From NCBI GenBank assembly GCA_947570615.1, contig CANOVJ010000024.1, positions 1 to 50,574 of the forward strand: a stretch of 50,574 bases of DNA, read 5' to 3'. Each line of letters starts with the position of its first letter. Positions within the stretch are counted from its first letter, which is position 1. The translations under genes were made by a program, and so were the position numbers. The DNA is from an uncultured Lachnospiraceae bacterium. GTDB lineage: Bacteria > Bacillota > Clostridia > Lachnospirales > Lachnospiraceae. Below are positions 16,976-25,481 of this stretch, piece after piece. The notes beneath the pieces are model-generated. The model saw only the letters and a program-made list of their open reading frames with translations, was not told the DNA's origin and did no database searches.

Positions 16976-18084
16976 AAAAAGAACCTTTATACCTGAAAAT
17001 ATATAACGATCTGCTCCTTGGGATGAAGGAGGGACTTTATCCCGCAGGGAGCAGACTGCCCTCCGAAAAGGAGCTCTCGGAGCAGTACCAGGTGAGCCGG
17101 ATCACCAGCAAGAAGGCCCTGGAGATGCTCTCCGACGGAAATATGATCACCCGGATGCCGGGAAAGGGCTCCTATGTGCTGGAGACCGGGGAGGATACCG
17201 GGCAGAAGAAGCAGGACGGGGCCGGGACGGGCTCCCGGCGGCTTCTGGGTATCGTGCTGGATTCCTTTGGCACGGCCTTCGGAGGCGATCTGCTGGCGGG
17301 GATCGAGCGGGAATGCAGGAGAACAGGCTTTTACCCGGTGCTGAAATGCACCTACGGCAGCATGGAGGAGGAGACCAGAGCCATCCGGGAGCTGACCGCC
17401 CTGGGGGTGTCGGGAATTATCCTCATGTGCGCCCAGGGGGAGGTGTACAACGAGACGGTGCTGCGCCTTTCCGTGGAAAAGTTTCCCATTGTGCTGGTGG
17501 ATCGAGAGCTTAAGGGCCTTCCCATCCCCTTTGTGGGCACGGACAATTACAGCGCGGCCAGGGAGCTCACGGAGATACTGCTGCGCCGGGGACACACCGA
17601 AAACTGCTTTCTCTCCCACCCCTTTATGAGAACCTCGTCGGTGAAGGCAAGGTTCAACGGGTTTCGGGACTGCCATCTGGAGCACAGGCTCCTGACGGGC
17701 GAAAGCCTCTGGATTACGGACATCGGCTCCATGCTTCCCACGCCGGACGAGAACGAGGTGGCGGAGTATGAGGACGTAAAAAAGATCGAGGGGTTCGTGA
17801 AGGCGCATCCGAAGGTCACGGGATTTTTTGCGGTGGATCACACCATCGGCGTGATGGTGTACAAGATCCTGAAAAGGCTGGGGCTGGAGAGGGAAAAGGA
17901 AGTGGTATTCTTCGACGGACTGGACGAGGCCAATGATTCCAACCCGGTATTCACCCACGTGATGCAGGGGGAATTTCTGATCGGCGTGCGCGCGGTGAAA
18001 TGCCTGCGGGACCGCATCGAGGGGAAGGAGGTGGCGGAGACGACCTATATTCCCTACCGGATTGTGCAGGGGGAGAAGAAATAG
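16972..18084 (+). CDS. GntR/LacI-type hybrid transcriptional regulator
   Basis: 370 residues. The N-terminal GntR winged helix (about 1-70; AGSRLPSEKELSEQYQVSRI, then GKGSYV) is fused to a LacI/periplasmic-binding-protein-like sensor (about 88-365; LLGIVLDSFGTAFGGDLLAG, GVSGIILM, RGHTENCFLS). This is the AraR-like arrangement: a repressor released when a sugar binds the sensor. The start is TTG 16972, overlapping the GH stop by four bases, with AGGAG at 16955-16959. A nearer ATG (16962) is in the wrong frame. It probably represses both the GH106-like and ABC promoters, which share a motif, and so controls its own transcription. Confidence 0.9.
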   Translation: MKKEPLYLKIYNDLLLGMKEGLYPAGSRLPSEKELSEQYQVSRITSKKALEMLSDGNMITRMPGKGSYVLETGEDTGQKKQDGAGTGSRRLLGIVLDSFGTAFGGDLLAGIERECRRTGFYPVLKCTYGSMEEETRAIRELTALGVSGIILMCAQGEVYNETVLRLSVEKFPIVLVDRELKGLPIPFVGTDNYSAARELTEILLRRGHTENCFLSHPFMRTSSVKARFNGFRDCHLEHRLLTGESLWITDIGSMLPTPDENEVAEYEDVKKIEGFVKAHPKVTGFFAVDHTIGVMVYKILKRLGLEREKEVVFFDGLDEANDSNPVFTHVMQGEFLIGVRAVKCLRDRIEGKEVAETTYIPYRIVQGEKK

Positions 18085-18116
18085 CCCGACGAAGCCGCCC
18101 CGCAGGAGCGGAAAAG

Positions 18117-18170
18117 GCCTCCTCTCTGATGAGAAGCGGATATGGCCGCTCTCATCGGAGAGGAGGCTTT
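18117..18170 (+). terminator. Terminator after the GntR/LacI-type regulator
   Basis: Long hairpin: a 10-bp outer stem GCCTCCTCTC/GAGAGGAGGC, a wobble pair, an inner GATGAG/CTCATC stem, and AGCGG/CCGCT with one bulge. TTT follows. It separates the regulator transcript from the transporter operon. Confidence 0.75.
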
Positions 18171-18173
18171 ATA

Positions 18174-18183
18174 ACATATCATT
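18174..18183 (+). promoter_or_regulatory. Putative operator copy (ACATATCATT)
   Basis: An exact copy of the 10-base word found over the -35 boxes at 13616 and 18330. It lies about 150 bases upstream of the transporter promoter and could serve as an auxiliary site for DNA looping. Confidence 0.45.
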
Positions 18184-18326
18184 TATTCTAATCTATATGC
18201 GCATCAGAATCATCCACAAAAAACAGATAAAAGCAAAAATAACCCCAAAATTCTTTCGCAAAACAAAATTGTATACAATATGCTTTATAAAACATGAAAT
18301 TGCGTCCAAAAAATAAAAAATATGTA
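18184..18326. other. AT-rich non-coding stretch ahead of the transporter promoter
   Basis: Part of the roughly 370 bases between the regulator and the permease gene. It is strikingly AT-rich against GC-rich neighbours, with A-tracts that could bend DNA. No gene or RNA structure was recognised between the two operator copies. Confidence 0.4.
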
Positions 18327-18380
18327 TTGACATATCATTATATAATATATATAATATGGATTAATAAATGACATATTATT
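18321..18380 (+). promoter_or_regulatory. Consensus promoter with operators for the mannan ABC operon
   Basis: -35 TTGACA (18327-18332), 17-base spacer, -10 TATAAT (18350-18355): a full match to the housekeeping consensus. ACATATCATT (18330-18339) overlaps the -35, and the dyad ATATGT-ATTG-ACATAT (about 18320-18335) is centred on it. A variant, ACATATTATT (18371-18380), lies just after the likely start point. This is a classic arrangement for a sugar-inducible repressor. Confidence 0.8.
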
Positions 18381-18451
18381 TCTGTAACAGACGACGCCGA
18401 AACCGGTATGGCATGGAGGCGGGCGTGGATGCTGTGAAGGAGGAAAGCCGC

Positions 18452-19345
18452 ATGAAAAGAAAAGAGAAGGTTACAGAGGAGAAGGTGGTGAGCAGGCAGA
18501 ACCGGATGGGCAGGCTGTTCGTGTCGCCGCCGGTGATCCTGTTTCTGATGTTTACCCTGCTGCCCATGCTGATGGCCATCGGCCTGAGCTTTACGAAGTA
18601 CGATATCATCAACCCGCCCCGGTTTGTGGGACTGTCCAATTTTAAGAAGATGGTAAACGACGAGTTTTTCTGGATCGCCATGAAGAACACCTGCGTATAT
18701 ACGCTTATGTACGTGCCGGCGGGACTGCTTCTGTCCCTGGGGGCGGCCATGTTCCTGAACGCGGAGCAGAAATTTGTGGGACTGTTCCGGACGCTGTTCT
18801 ATCTTCCGGTGCTCTCCTCCACGGTAGCCACCGCCACGTTGTGGTTCTGGATCTTAAACCCGCAGCTCGGCCTGTTGAACGGGGTGCTGGGACTGTTCGG
18901 GATCAGCGGGAAGGCCTGGCTCTACGACTCGAAGCTGGCCATGTTTTCCATCGTGCTCATGAGCCTGTGGGCGGGCTTTGGGGGAAACATGATGATCTTT
19001 CTGGCGGGCCTTAAGGGAATCCCGTCCATCTACTATGAGGCGGCCCAGCTTGAGGGTGCCAGCAAATGGCAGATGTTTACCAGGATCACCATCCCCTCCA
19101 TCACCAAGACTACCTTTCTGGTGTCCACGATGCTCATCATCGGCACCTTTCAGGTGTTCGACCAGGCCTTTGTGCTGACCAAGGGAGGCCCGGGCAACGC
19201 CACCATCACCATCGTTTACTACATATATAACAACGGCTTTAAAAACCTTGATATGGGCTATGCCTCCAGTATTTCTCTGGTGCTGTTTGCCATCATCCTG
19301 ATCATGACGGTGATCAACAGTAAGATCAACAAGGCGGATATATAA
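18452..19345 (+). CDS. Sugar ABC transporter permease 1 of the mannan locus
   Basis: CUT1 permease, 297 residues, MalF/UgpA type, with about six membrane segments and the docking loop EAAQLEGASKWQMFTRITIPS. ATG 18452 follows AAGGAGG (18437-18443) at good spacing; the ATG at 18368 would begin almost at the transcription start and has no ribosome binding site. A basic N-terminus of about 25 residues precedes the first membrane helix. It is the first gene of the operon, 11 bases before the second permease. No ATPase gene is nearby, so a shared ATPase is expected. Confidence 0.93.
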   Translation: MKRKEKVTEEKVVSRQNRMGRLFVSPPVILFLMFTLLPMLMAIGLSFTKYDIINPPRFVGLSNFKKMVNDEFFWIAMKNTCVYTLMYVPAGLLLSLGAAMFLNAEQKFVGLFRTLFYLPVLSSTVATATLWFWILNPQLGLLNGVLGLFGISGKAWLYDSKLAMFSIVLMSLWAGFGGNMMIFLAGLKGIPSIYYEAAQLEGASKWQMFTRITIPSITKTTFLVSTMLIIGTFQVFDQAFVLTKGGPGNATITIVYYIYNNGFKNLDMGYASSISLVLFAIILIMTVINSKINKADI

Positions 19346-19356
19346 AGGAGGTAAAC

Positions 19357-20232
19357 ATGAACAGAAGGACAGCAAAAAAGGTAAGAAGCGTTTTCTGGTA
19401 TATCGGGGCGGTCATTATTTCCCTGATCACCGTGTACCCGTTTTTGTGGATGATCGCCACATCCTTCAAGCCGGAGGTGGAGATTTATTCCAACTCTCTC
19501 TCGCTCTTTTCCGAGAGATTTTCCATGGACAATTACAAAAAGGTGTTTGACACCATCCCATTTGCCAGATATTTCATGAATTCCCTGTTTCTGGCGGTGG
19601 CCGGGGTGGTGACGAATGTATTCCTGGGAGCGCTGGCGGGATACTCCTTCGCCAAGCTGAAATTTAAGGGGAGAAAGGTCACATTTTCCCTGCTTCTCTC
19701 CTCCATGATGATCCCGGGGGTGGTCACCATGATTCCCCAGTTCCTGGTGCTTAAGAATTTCCCCCTGGTGGGAGGAAACAACATTCTGGGACAGGGAGGA
19801 CAGGGCTTTATCAACAACTACGCGGCCATCGTCCTGCCGGGAGCGGTGGGAGCCTACGCGGTGTTCTTTATGAAGCAGTTTTTTGAGACGCTTCCGGACG
19901 ATCTGGCGGAGGCGGCCAGGATGGACGGGTGCAGCGAGTTCCGGATCTTCTGGAACATTTATCTTCCGCTGATTCTGCCCGCGGCCATCACGCTGGGGAT
20001 CATGACCTTCCAGTCCGGCTGGAACAGCTTCATGTGGCCCATGATTGTACTTAATTCAAAGGATATGATGACGATCCAGGTGGGGCTTTCCACCTTCCAG
20101 TATCAGTACAACACCATGTACGGCCCGCTGATGGCGGGAACGGTGATCGCCACCATCCCCACGCTGCTGGTATTTATCTTTGCACAGAAATACTATATTC
20201 AGGGAATCGCCTTCAGCGGGGGCAAGGAATAA
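19357..20232 (+). CDS. Sugar ABC transporter permease 2 of the mannan locus
   Basis: CUT1 permease, 291 residues, MalG type. The docking loop is EAARMDGCSEFRIFWNIYLP. It begins at ATG 19357 after a strong AAAGGAGG. It forms the channel with the preceding permease, and the binding protein follows. The order here (permease, permease, binding protein) differs from the first operon, so the two transporters are probably not recent duplicates. Confidence 0.93.
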   Translation: MNRRTAKKVRSVFWYIGAVIISLITVYPFLWMIATSFKPEVEIYSNSLSLFSERFSMDNYKKVFDTIPFARYFMNSLFLAVAGVVTNVFLGALAGYSFAKLKFKGRKVTFSLLLSSMMIPGVVTMIPQFLVLKNFPLVGGNNILGQGGQGFINNYAAIVLPGAVGAYAVFFMKQFFETLPDDLAEAARMDGCSEFRIFWNIYLPLILPAAITLGIMTFQSGWNSFMWPMIVLNSKDMMTIQVGLSTFQYQYNTMYGPLMAGTVIATIPTLLVFIFAQKYYIQGIAFSGGKE

Positions 20233-20395
20233 CAAAATGATCCAACATCAAAACCAATGCCGGAGGGATGGCGCCGAGAGGGGCGGGGGAAATAGGGCCC
20301 GCCTGCCGGAGGCCTTCTTCCCGGCCTGGGATAGAGGCTTACAAAAGTCTTGAAAGTCAGAGGTTAGTGCTTTTAAGCACGGAAGGGAGAAAAAT

Positions 20396-21772
20396 ATGAA
20401 AAGAAAATGGATGGCAGGGCTGCTTGCGGCAGCGCTTACGGTGACCGCGCTGACAGGGTGCGGCGGCGGAAACGGGGGGACGTCCGATGCCGGCGCTTCC
20501 ACAGCGCAGGATGGCGATTCACAGACGGGCGGGGATGCGTCCGATACCCAGAGCGCTGAGGATACGTCCGGGACAGAGGCGGACGCCGGAAACGGTGAAG
20601 TGGTCGAGCTCACCATGTGGGGCTCCTGGGGCGGAGATCAGGTAGGACAGCTTGAAAAGCAGCTGGAGAGCTTTAATTCCTCCCAGAGTCAGTACCATGT
20701 GACTTACGCTGTGCAGGACAGCATGGAGCAGAAGCTTCTCACGGCGATCGCAAGCAACGAGGTGCCGGATATCGTGCTCTGGGACAGATTCAATACAGGC
20801 GTATACGCCCCCAAGGGAGCGCTGGCGCCGCTGGATGATTACATTGCCAGGGACAGCGTGGATATGTCCCAGTTCTACGCCCCGGCGGTGGATGAGATGA
20901 CCGCCAACGGCGTGGTTTACGGAATTCCTCTCACAGTGGATTCCAGAATCCTTTTCTATAACAAGGATCTGCTGGAGGAAGCGGGCGTGGATCCGGCCTC
21001 CATCACAGACTGGGACAGCCTGCGCGAGGCGGCCATCAAGCTCACCAAATGGGATGGCGACAAGCTGGTTCAGTCGGGCTTCTCCTTAAAGGACGTGGGC
21101 CTTTTCAACAACTGGATCGGACAGGCAGGCGGAAAGATGATCGACGACAGCACCAATCCTCCCACCGCCGCGTTTAATACGGAAGCGGGGCTTAAGGTAC
21201 TGGAATACTGGGATCAGCTTCTCAATGAGGATAAGGTTTATCAGCTTGGATTCGAGGACGGCTTCGGCGGAGACGGCTTCAAGGCGGGCAAGGTCGCCAT
21301 CACCTTTAACGGCCCCTGGACGCTGGAATCCTACAGGGAAGCGGGGCTGAACTTCGGTGTGATCGGGCAGCCCACAGGATACAACGGAGAAAAGTCAGCC
21401 ATGATGGGCGGCTTCGGGCTGATCATTCCCAAGGGCGCGAAGAACTCCGACGGAGCATGGGAGTTCATCAAATGGTGGACCATGCAGCCTGAAAACGGCG
21501 TGGAATTCTGCAAGATCAGCGGAAACCTTCCCGCCAATGTGAACGCGGCACAGGATCCTTATTTCATGGACGACGAGATCCTGAAGGTGTTCTCGGAGAC
21601 CATGGAGTATGCAGGAATCCGCTCCAAGGTGTTTGGATACTCTGATCTGGAGGGACTGGCTCTGATCCCGCAGCTTCAGAAATATGTGGCCGGAGAGATC
21701 ACGGCGCAGGAAGCTCTGGACAATGCGGAGAAGCAGGGTAATCAGATTCTGAGCGATGCGGCGGCACAATAA
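20396..21772 (+). CDS. Sugar ABC transporter substrate-binding lipoprotein, mannan locus
   Basis: 458 residues. A signal peptide ends in the lipobox ALTG-C with lipidated Cys22; an acidic, Gly/Ser/Thr/Asp-rich linker runs to about residue 65; then comes the binding domain (VVELTMWGSWGGDQV). The start ATG follows GGAAGGGAG. A small hairpin, GTGCT/AGCAC (20367-20380), sits directly before the ribosome binding site, and the 163-base gap to the permease gene has another weak GC-rich stem (20310-20327). These may set the level of this abundant protein. By context it should bind oligosaccharides released by the surface mannanase (inference). Confidence 0.92.
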   Translation: MKRKWMAGLLAAALTVTALTGCGGGNGGTSDAGASTAQDGDSQTGGDASDTQSAEDTSGTEADAGNGEVVELTMWGSWGGDQVGQLEKQLESFNSSQSQYHVTYAVQDSMEQKLLTAIASNEVPDIVLWDRFNTGVYAPKGALAPLDDYIARDSVDMSQFYAPAVDEMTANGVVYGIPLTVDSRILFYNKDLLEEAGVDPASITDWDSLREAAIKLTKWDGDKLVQSGFSLKDVGLFNNWIGQAGGKMIDDSTNPPTAAFNTEAGLKVLEYWDQLLNEDKVYQLGFEDGFGGDGFKAGKVAITFNGPWTLESYREAGLNFGVIGQPTGYNGEKSAMMGGFGLIIPKGAKNSDGAWEFIKWWTMQPENGVEFCKISGNLPANVNAAQDPYFMDDEILKVFSETMEYAGIRSKVFGYSDLEGLALIPQLQKYVAGEITAQEALDNAEKQGNQILSDAAAQ

Positions 21773-21860
21773 CTGAGCGCGCGTTTTGAAAGATGAAGAA
21801 GGCCTGACTGCGGCGGCGCGGGAGGGCCTTCTTTTGTCAGAAAAGAAAAGGAGGGAAAGG

Positions 21861-22907
21861 ATGGATTTTACGAAAATGGGATGGGCGCGGCAGGCCTCCC
21901 GGGAGGCGCAGGAGGCGCTCTGGAGGAATTTCCGGAATGAGGAGGAAGGGATTTTTCAGGATCATTTCCCGGTGAAGGAGCAGGAGGGCTGGCCCTACTG
22001 GTGGCATGCCCACGCGCTGGACGCTCTGCTGGACGGATATCTGAGAAGCGGTGACGGGGTTTATCTGGAACGGTTTGAGAAGGAGTATGCGGGTACGTAC
22101 AAAAAGAACGGAAATACATTCCTTCACAACTGGTACGACGATATGGAATGGATGGCCCTGGCATTGCTTCGGGCATATGATGCTACCGGGAGGGAGCTTT
22201 ACCGGGAGCAGGTGCAGATCATATGGGAGGATATCAAAACCGCCTGGAACGATCACTGCGGGGGCGGGATGGCCTGGAAGAAGGATCAGCGGGATTACAA
22301 GAATACGCCTGCCAACGGTCCAGCGGCGATCCTGGCGTTCCGGCTCTTTCAGCGGTTTGGGGATGAGCGGGATCTGGAATGGGGCAGGAGGATCCTGGAC
22401 TGGAATCTGGAGCACCTGATGGACCCGGAGACCTGCTTTGTGTGGGACGGTATGAACCGGCTGGGGGACGGAAGGATCGATTATGAGTGGAAATTTACCT
22501 ACTGTCAGGGGGTGATCCTGGGGGCGGCCCTGGAGTATTACAGGATCAGCGCGGATCCCGGGTACCTTGCGCTGGCGGGGCGGGTGGCCCGCAGGGCGGT
22601 TACAGAGCTGGCCGATGGGGACGGGATTTTCCCTTATGAGGGGCCGGACGACTGCGGGCTGTTCCGGGGAATCTTTTTCAGGTATGTGTGTGAGCTCGTG
22701 AAGGCCTCGGATGAATTTGGGGATCTTAAGGAGATCATTGTGAAAAACGCCCGTTTTCTGGCGGAGAATGGAAGGAACGGCGACGGGCTCGTCGGCGGGC
22801 ACTGGGAGCGCAGGGAAGAGGGACGCGTGGACCTGGCCCAGCACCTGAGCGCCGTGATGGCGCTGGAGATGGCGGCGGCTTTGCAGGAAGGAAAGGACAC
22901 GGAATGA
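21861..22907 (+). CDS. GH76 endo-alpha-1,6-mannanase, cytoplasmic
   Basis: 348 residues without a signal peptide. Glycoside hydrolase family 76 is recognised from the (alpha/alpha) barrel motifs and the paired catalytic aspartates Asp93-Asp94 (WYDDMEWMALALLR), followed by NGPAAILAFRLF and FTYCQGVILGAALEYY. ATG 21861 follows AAGGAGGGAAAGG. Family members cut internal alpha-1,6 bonds of mannan backbones, such as yeast cell-wall mannan. An intracellular copy would shorten imported oligosaccharides. A second, lipoprotein GH76 is encoded at 25482. Confidence 0.88.
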   Translation: MDFTKMGWARQASREAQEALWRNFRNEEEGIFQDHFPVKEQEGWPYWWHAHALDALLDGYLRSGDGVYLERFEKEYAGTYKKNGNTFLHNWYDDMEWMALALLRAYDATGRELYREQVQIIWEDIKTAWNDHCGGGMAWKKDQRDYKNTPANGPAAILAFRLFQRFGDERDLEWGRRILDWNLEHLMDPETCFVWDGMNRLGDGRIDYEWKFTYCQGVILGAALEYYRISADPGYLALAGRVARRAVTELADGDGIFPYEGPDDCGLFRGIFFRYVCELVKASDEFGDLKEIIVKNARFLAENGRNGDGLVGGHWERREEGRVDLAQHLSAVMALEMAAALQEGKDTE

Positions 22908-22964
22908 AAGACCGACAGGCGTGCGCGCCGCGCAGGGCCTGCGGACTGTGAAAGGAGTAGAACG

Positions 22965-25478
22965 ATGCGAAAAATACATCTGATCTGTAACGCCCACCTG
23001 GATCCGGTATGGCTCTGGAGATGGGAGGAGGGGTGCTGCGAGGCGCTCTCCACCTTCCGGGTGGCCGAGGGCTTTACGGACGAATTTCCCGGTTTTGCCT
23101 TCAATCATAACGAGGCGATCCTGTATCAGTGGGTGAAGGAGAACGAGCCGGATCTGTATGAGCGGATAAAGGAGAAGGTGAAGGCGGGGAAATGGCATAT
23201 CATGGGGGGCTGGTATCTGCAGCCGGACTGCAACATGCCATCCGGGGAATCCATGATCCGTAATATCACGGAGGGAAGACGGTTCTTTGAGGAGGAGTTC
23301 GGCGTGACCCCCTCCACCGCCATCAATTTTGACTCATTCGGTCATTCGCAGGGGCTGGTGCAGATCATGAATCTGGCAGGATATGACTCCTATGTGGTCT
23401 GCCGTCCCGCGAAGGACAATTTTGATTTTCCGGATCAGAATTATCTCTGGAAGGGCTTTAACGGCTCCCGGGTGGTGGTACACCGTTCCGACGAGAACTA
23501 CAATTCGGTTCACGGCCATGCGGCCGGGGAGCTTGCAAAATTTCTGGAGGAGACGCAGGATGAGGAGGTATCTCTGTTTCTCTGGGGCGTAGGCGACCAC
23601 GGGGGCGGCCCCTCCAGAGGGGATCTTCAGGAGCTGGAGAAGCTGATGGAGGAGAAGAAGGAGGAGTATCAGATCGTACACTCGGATGTGGAGAGCTTTT
23701 TTAAGGAGCTTGCAGAGAGCGGCGCGTCCCTTCCGGTGGTGGAGCGGAGCCTGAATCCGGTGGCCCAGGGGTGTTATACCTCCCAGATCCGGGTGAAGCA
23801 AAAGCACAGGCTGTTGGAAAACGAGATTTATTCAGGAGAAAAAATGTTCTGCGCGGCCAGCCTGCTCTGCGGCCGGGAATATCCCCAGCAGGCCCTTGAC
23901 GAAGCGGTCCGGGATCTGCTCTTTTCCGAGTTCCATGACGCCCTGCCCGGGTCGGGAACGCAGCTTGTGGAGGAGGACACCCTGCGTATTCTGGATCACG
24001 GGCTGGAGATTCTCTCCAGGGAGAAGATGAAGGCGGCTATCGCCCTCACCGCGGGACAGGAGAGGATAGAGGAGGGCACATCCTGCGCCTTTATCTACAA
24101 TCCGCACCCGTATGAGATCACGGGACAGTTTGCCTTCGAGGTGGGACTGCCGAAACAGAACTGGGAGAATGTCTTTTATTACCCGTCCGCCCGGTGCAAC
24201 GGGGAGATGGTGAAAACCCAGGGCGAGATGGAGAGCAGTCATTTCTGCATCGACTGGAGAAAGAAGGTGGTGATCCAGGCCACGTTAAAGCCCGCCTGCA
24301 TGAACCGGATCGACGTGAGCTTTCAGGCCCTGCCCTCCCGTCCCGTCTTTGATCCCATCATCGGGCAAAGGGAGTTTGTCTTTGAAAACGACAGGATGAG
24401 AGCGGTGGTGAACACGGGTACCGGTCTTCTGGATTCTTACGTGGTGGATGGAACGGAGTATATAAAGCCCGGGAGCTTTCGCCTGACGGCCTGCGACGAC
24501 ACGTACAATTCCTGGGGGCTGGGGGAATGCGGAAGCTATGGGGAGCGGAATATGACGCTCTTAACGCCCCATGAGGGCAGCGCCTTTTCCGGTCTTTCCG
24601 ATCAGGTGATCCCTTCGGTGAGGGTGATCGAGGTCGGCGCGGTGCGCACCGTGGTGGAGGCGCTGTTCGGATGGCACGACTCGAAGGCATACCAGCGCTA
24701 TATTTTCCCCAAAGAGGGAGCGGATATGGAGATCGAGACGGGCGTGTACTGGAATGAGAAGGACACATACCTGAAGCTGAAAATCGCCTCCGCCATGGAG
24801 CAGGGCGACTATCTGGGACAGGTGATGTTTGGCAGGGAAGCCCTGCGGCAGGAGGGCCGGGAGGTGGTTGCCCAGAAATGGAACTGCTTCACGGACGGTG
24901 AGAAGGCCCTGGCGGTGATCAACTGTGGAAGTCACGGAAGCAGTGTGGAAAACGGGGAGATCGGACTGACTCTTCTGCGCAGCGCCGGGTATTCCGCGGC
25001 GGATGGGAACTTTGAGCGCACCCTCCGGGAGCGGCGGCACACGGTGAGGATGGAGCAGGGCGAGAGAATCTTCCGTTTCCGGATACTGGCGGGCCGGTCC
25101 GGAGAACTTTTGCCGGAACTGGACAGACAGGCCCAGATCTTCAACGAGGCTCCTTATGCCTTCGCCTTCAGCCCCTCCGGAAACAGCCCTTCCCGGAAGG
25201 ATCCTTCATGGAAGATCCTTTCACAGAGGGGGGAGAAAACGGGGACGTTCTTTACCATCGACAATCCCTCCGTGATCCTCTCCGCCTGCAAGAAGGCCGG
25301 GAGACGGGATGGTTTTGTGCTGCGGGTGTACGAGGCGGCGGGGGAAGAAAACCGCGCCAGGATCGACTTCCCGGCGCTGGATTTATCCTGCGAGGTGGCC
25401 CTTGCGCCCTTTGAGATTCAGACGCTGTATCTGGACATGCACAAACGCACGATAACACAGACGGGACTTTTGGAGTGA
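22965..25478 (+). CDS. GH38 alpha-mannosidase
   Basis: 837 residues, cytoplasmic. The N-terminal catalytic domain shows the zinc-binding ICNAHLDPVWLW motif (His11, Asp13) and the nucleophile Asp123 in NFDSFGHSQG. A later HD pair (FSEFHDALPGSGTQ) supplies another metal ligand, as in the family. The C-terminal half is beta-rich, as is usual. GH38 enzymes release alpha-linked mannose, with alpha-1,2/1,3/1,6 specificity varying by member; this bacterial type often removes side-branch mannose. ATG 22965 follows AAAGGAG, 57 bases after the GH76 gene. The length is slightly below the longest bacterial GH38 proteins but appears complete. Confidence 0.9.
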   Translation: MRKIHLICNAHLDPVWLWRWEEGCCEALSTFRVAEGFTDEFPGFAFNHNEAILYQWVKENEPDLYERIKEKVKAGKWHIMGGWYLQPDCNMPSGESMIRNITEGRRFFEEEFGVTPSTAINFDSFGHSQGLVQIMNLAGYDSYVVCRPAKDNFDFPDQNYLWKGFNGSRVVVHRSDENYNSVHGHAAGELAKFLEETQDEEVSLFLWGVGDHGGGPSRGDLQELEKLMEEKKEEYQIVHSDVESFFKELAESGASLPVVERSLNPVAQGCYTSQIRVKQKHRLLENEIYSGEKMFCAASLLCGREYPQQALDEAVRDLLFSEFHDALPGSGTQLVEEDTLRILDHGLEILSREKMKAAIALTAGQERIEEGTSCAFIYNPHPYEITGQFAFEVGLPKQNWENVFYYPSARCNGEMVKTQGEMESSHFCIDWRKKVVIQATLKPACMNRIDVSFQALPSRPVFDPIIGQREFVFENDRMRAVVNTGTGLLDSYVVDGTEYIKPGSFRLTACDDTYNSWGLGECGSYGERNMTLLTPHEGSAFSGLSDQVIPSVRVIEVGAVRTVVEALFGWHDSKAYQRYIFPKEGADMEIETGVYWNEKDTYLKLKIASAMEQGDYLGQVMFGREALRQEGREVVAQKWNCFTDGEKALAVINCGSHGSSVENGEIGLTLLRSAGYSAADGNFERTLRERRHTVRMEQGERIFRFRILAGRSGELLPELDRQAQIFNEAPYAFAFSPSGNSPSRKDPSWKILSQRGEKTGTFFTIDNPSVILSACKKAGRRDGFVLRVYEAAGEENRARIDFPALDLSCEVALAPFEIQTLYLDMHKRTITQTGLLE

Positions 25479-25481
25479 GCC

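Noticed and set aside
21837-23198. A 453-codon minus-strand open frame opposite GH76/GH38
   Set aside because: It is a shadow of two glycoside hydrolases with clear motifs, and its product is rich in Pro/Arg/His without any domain.
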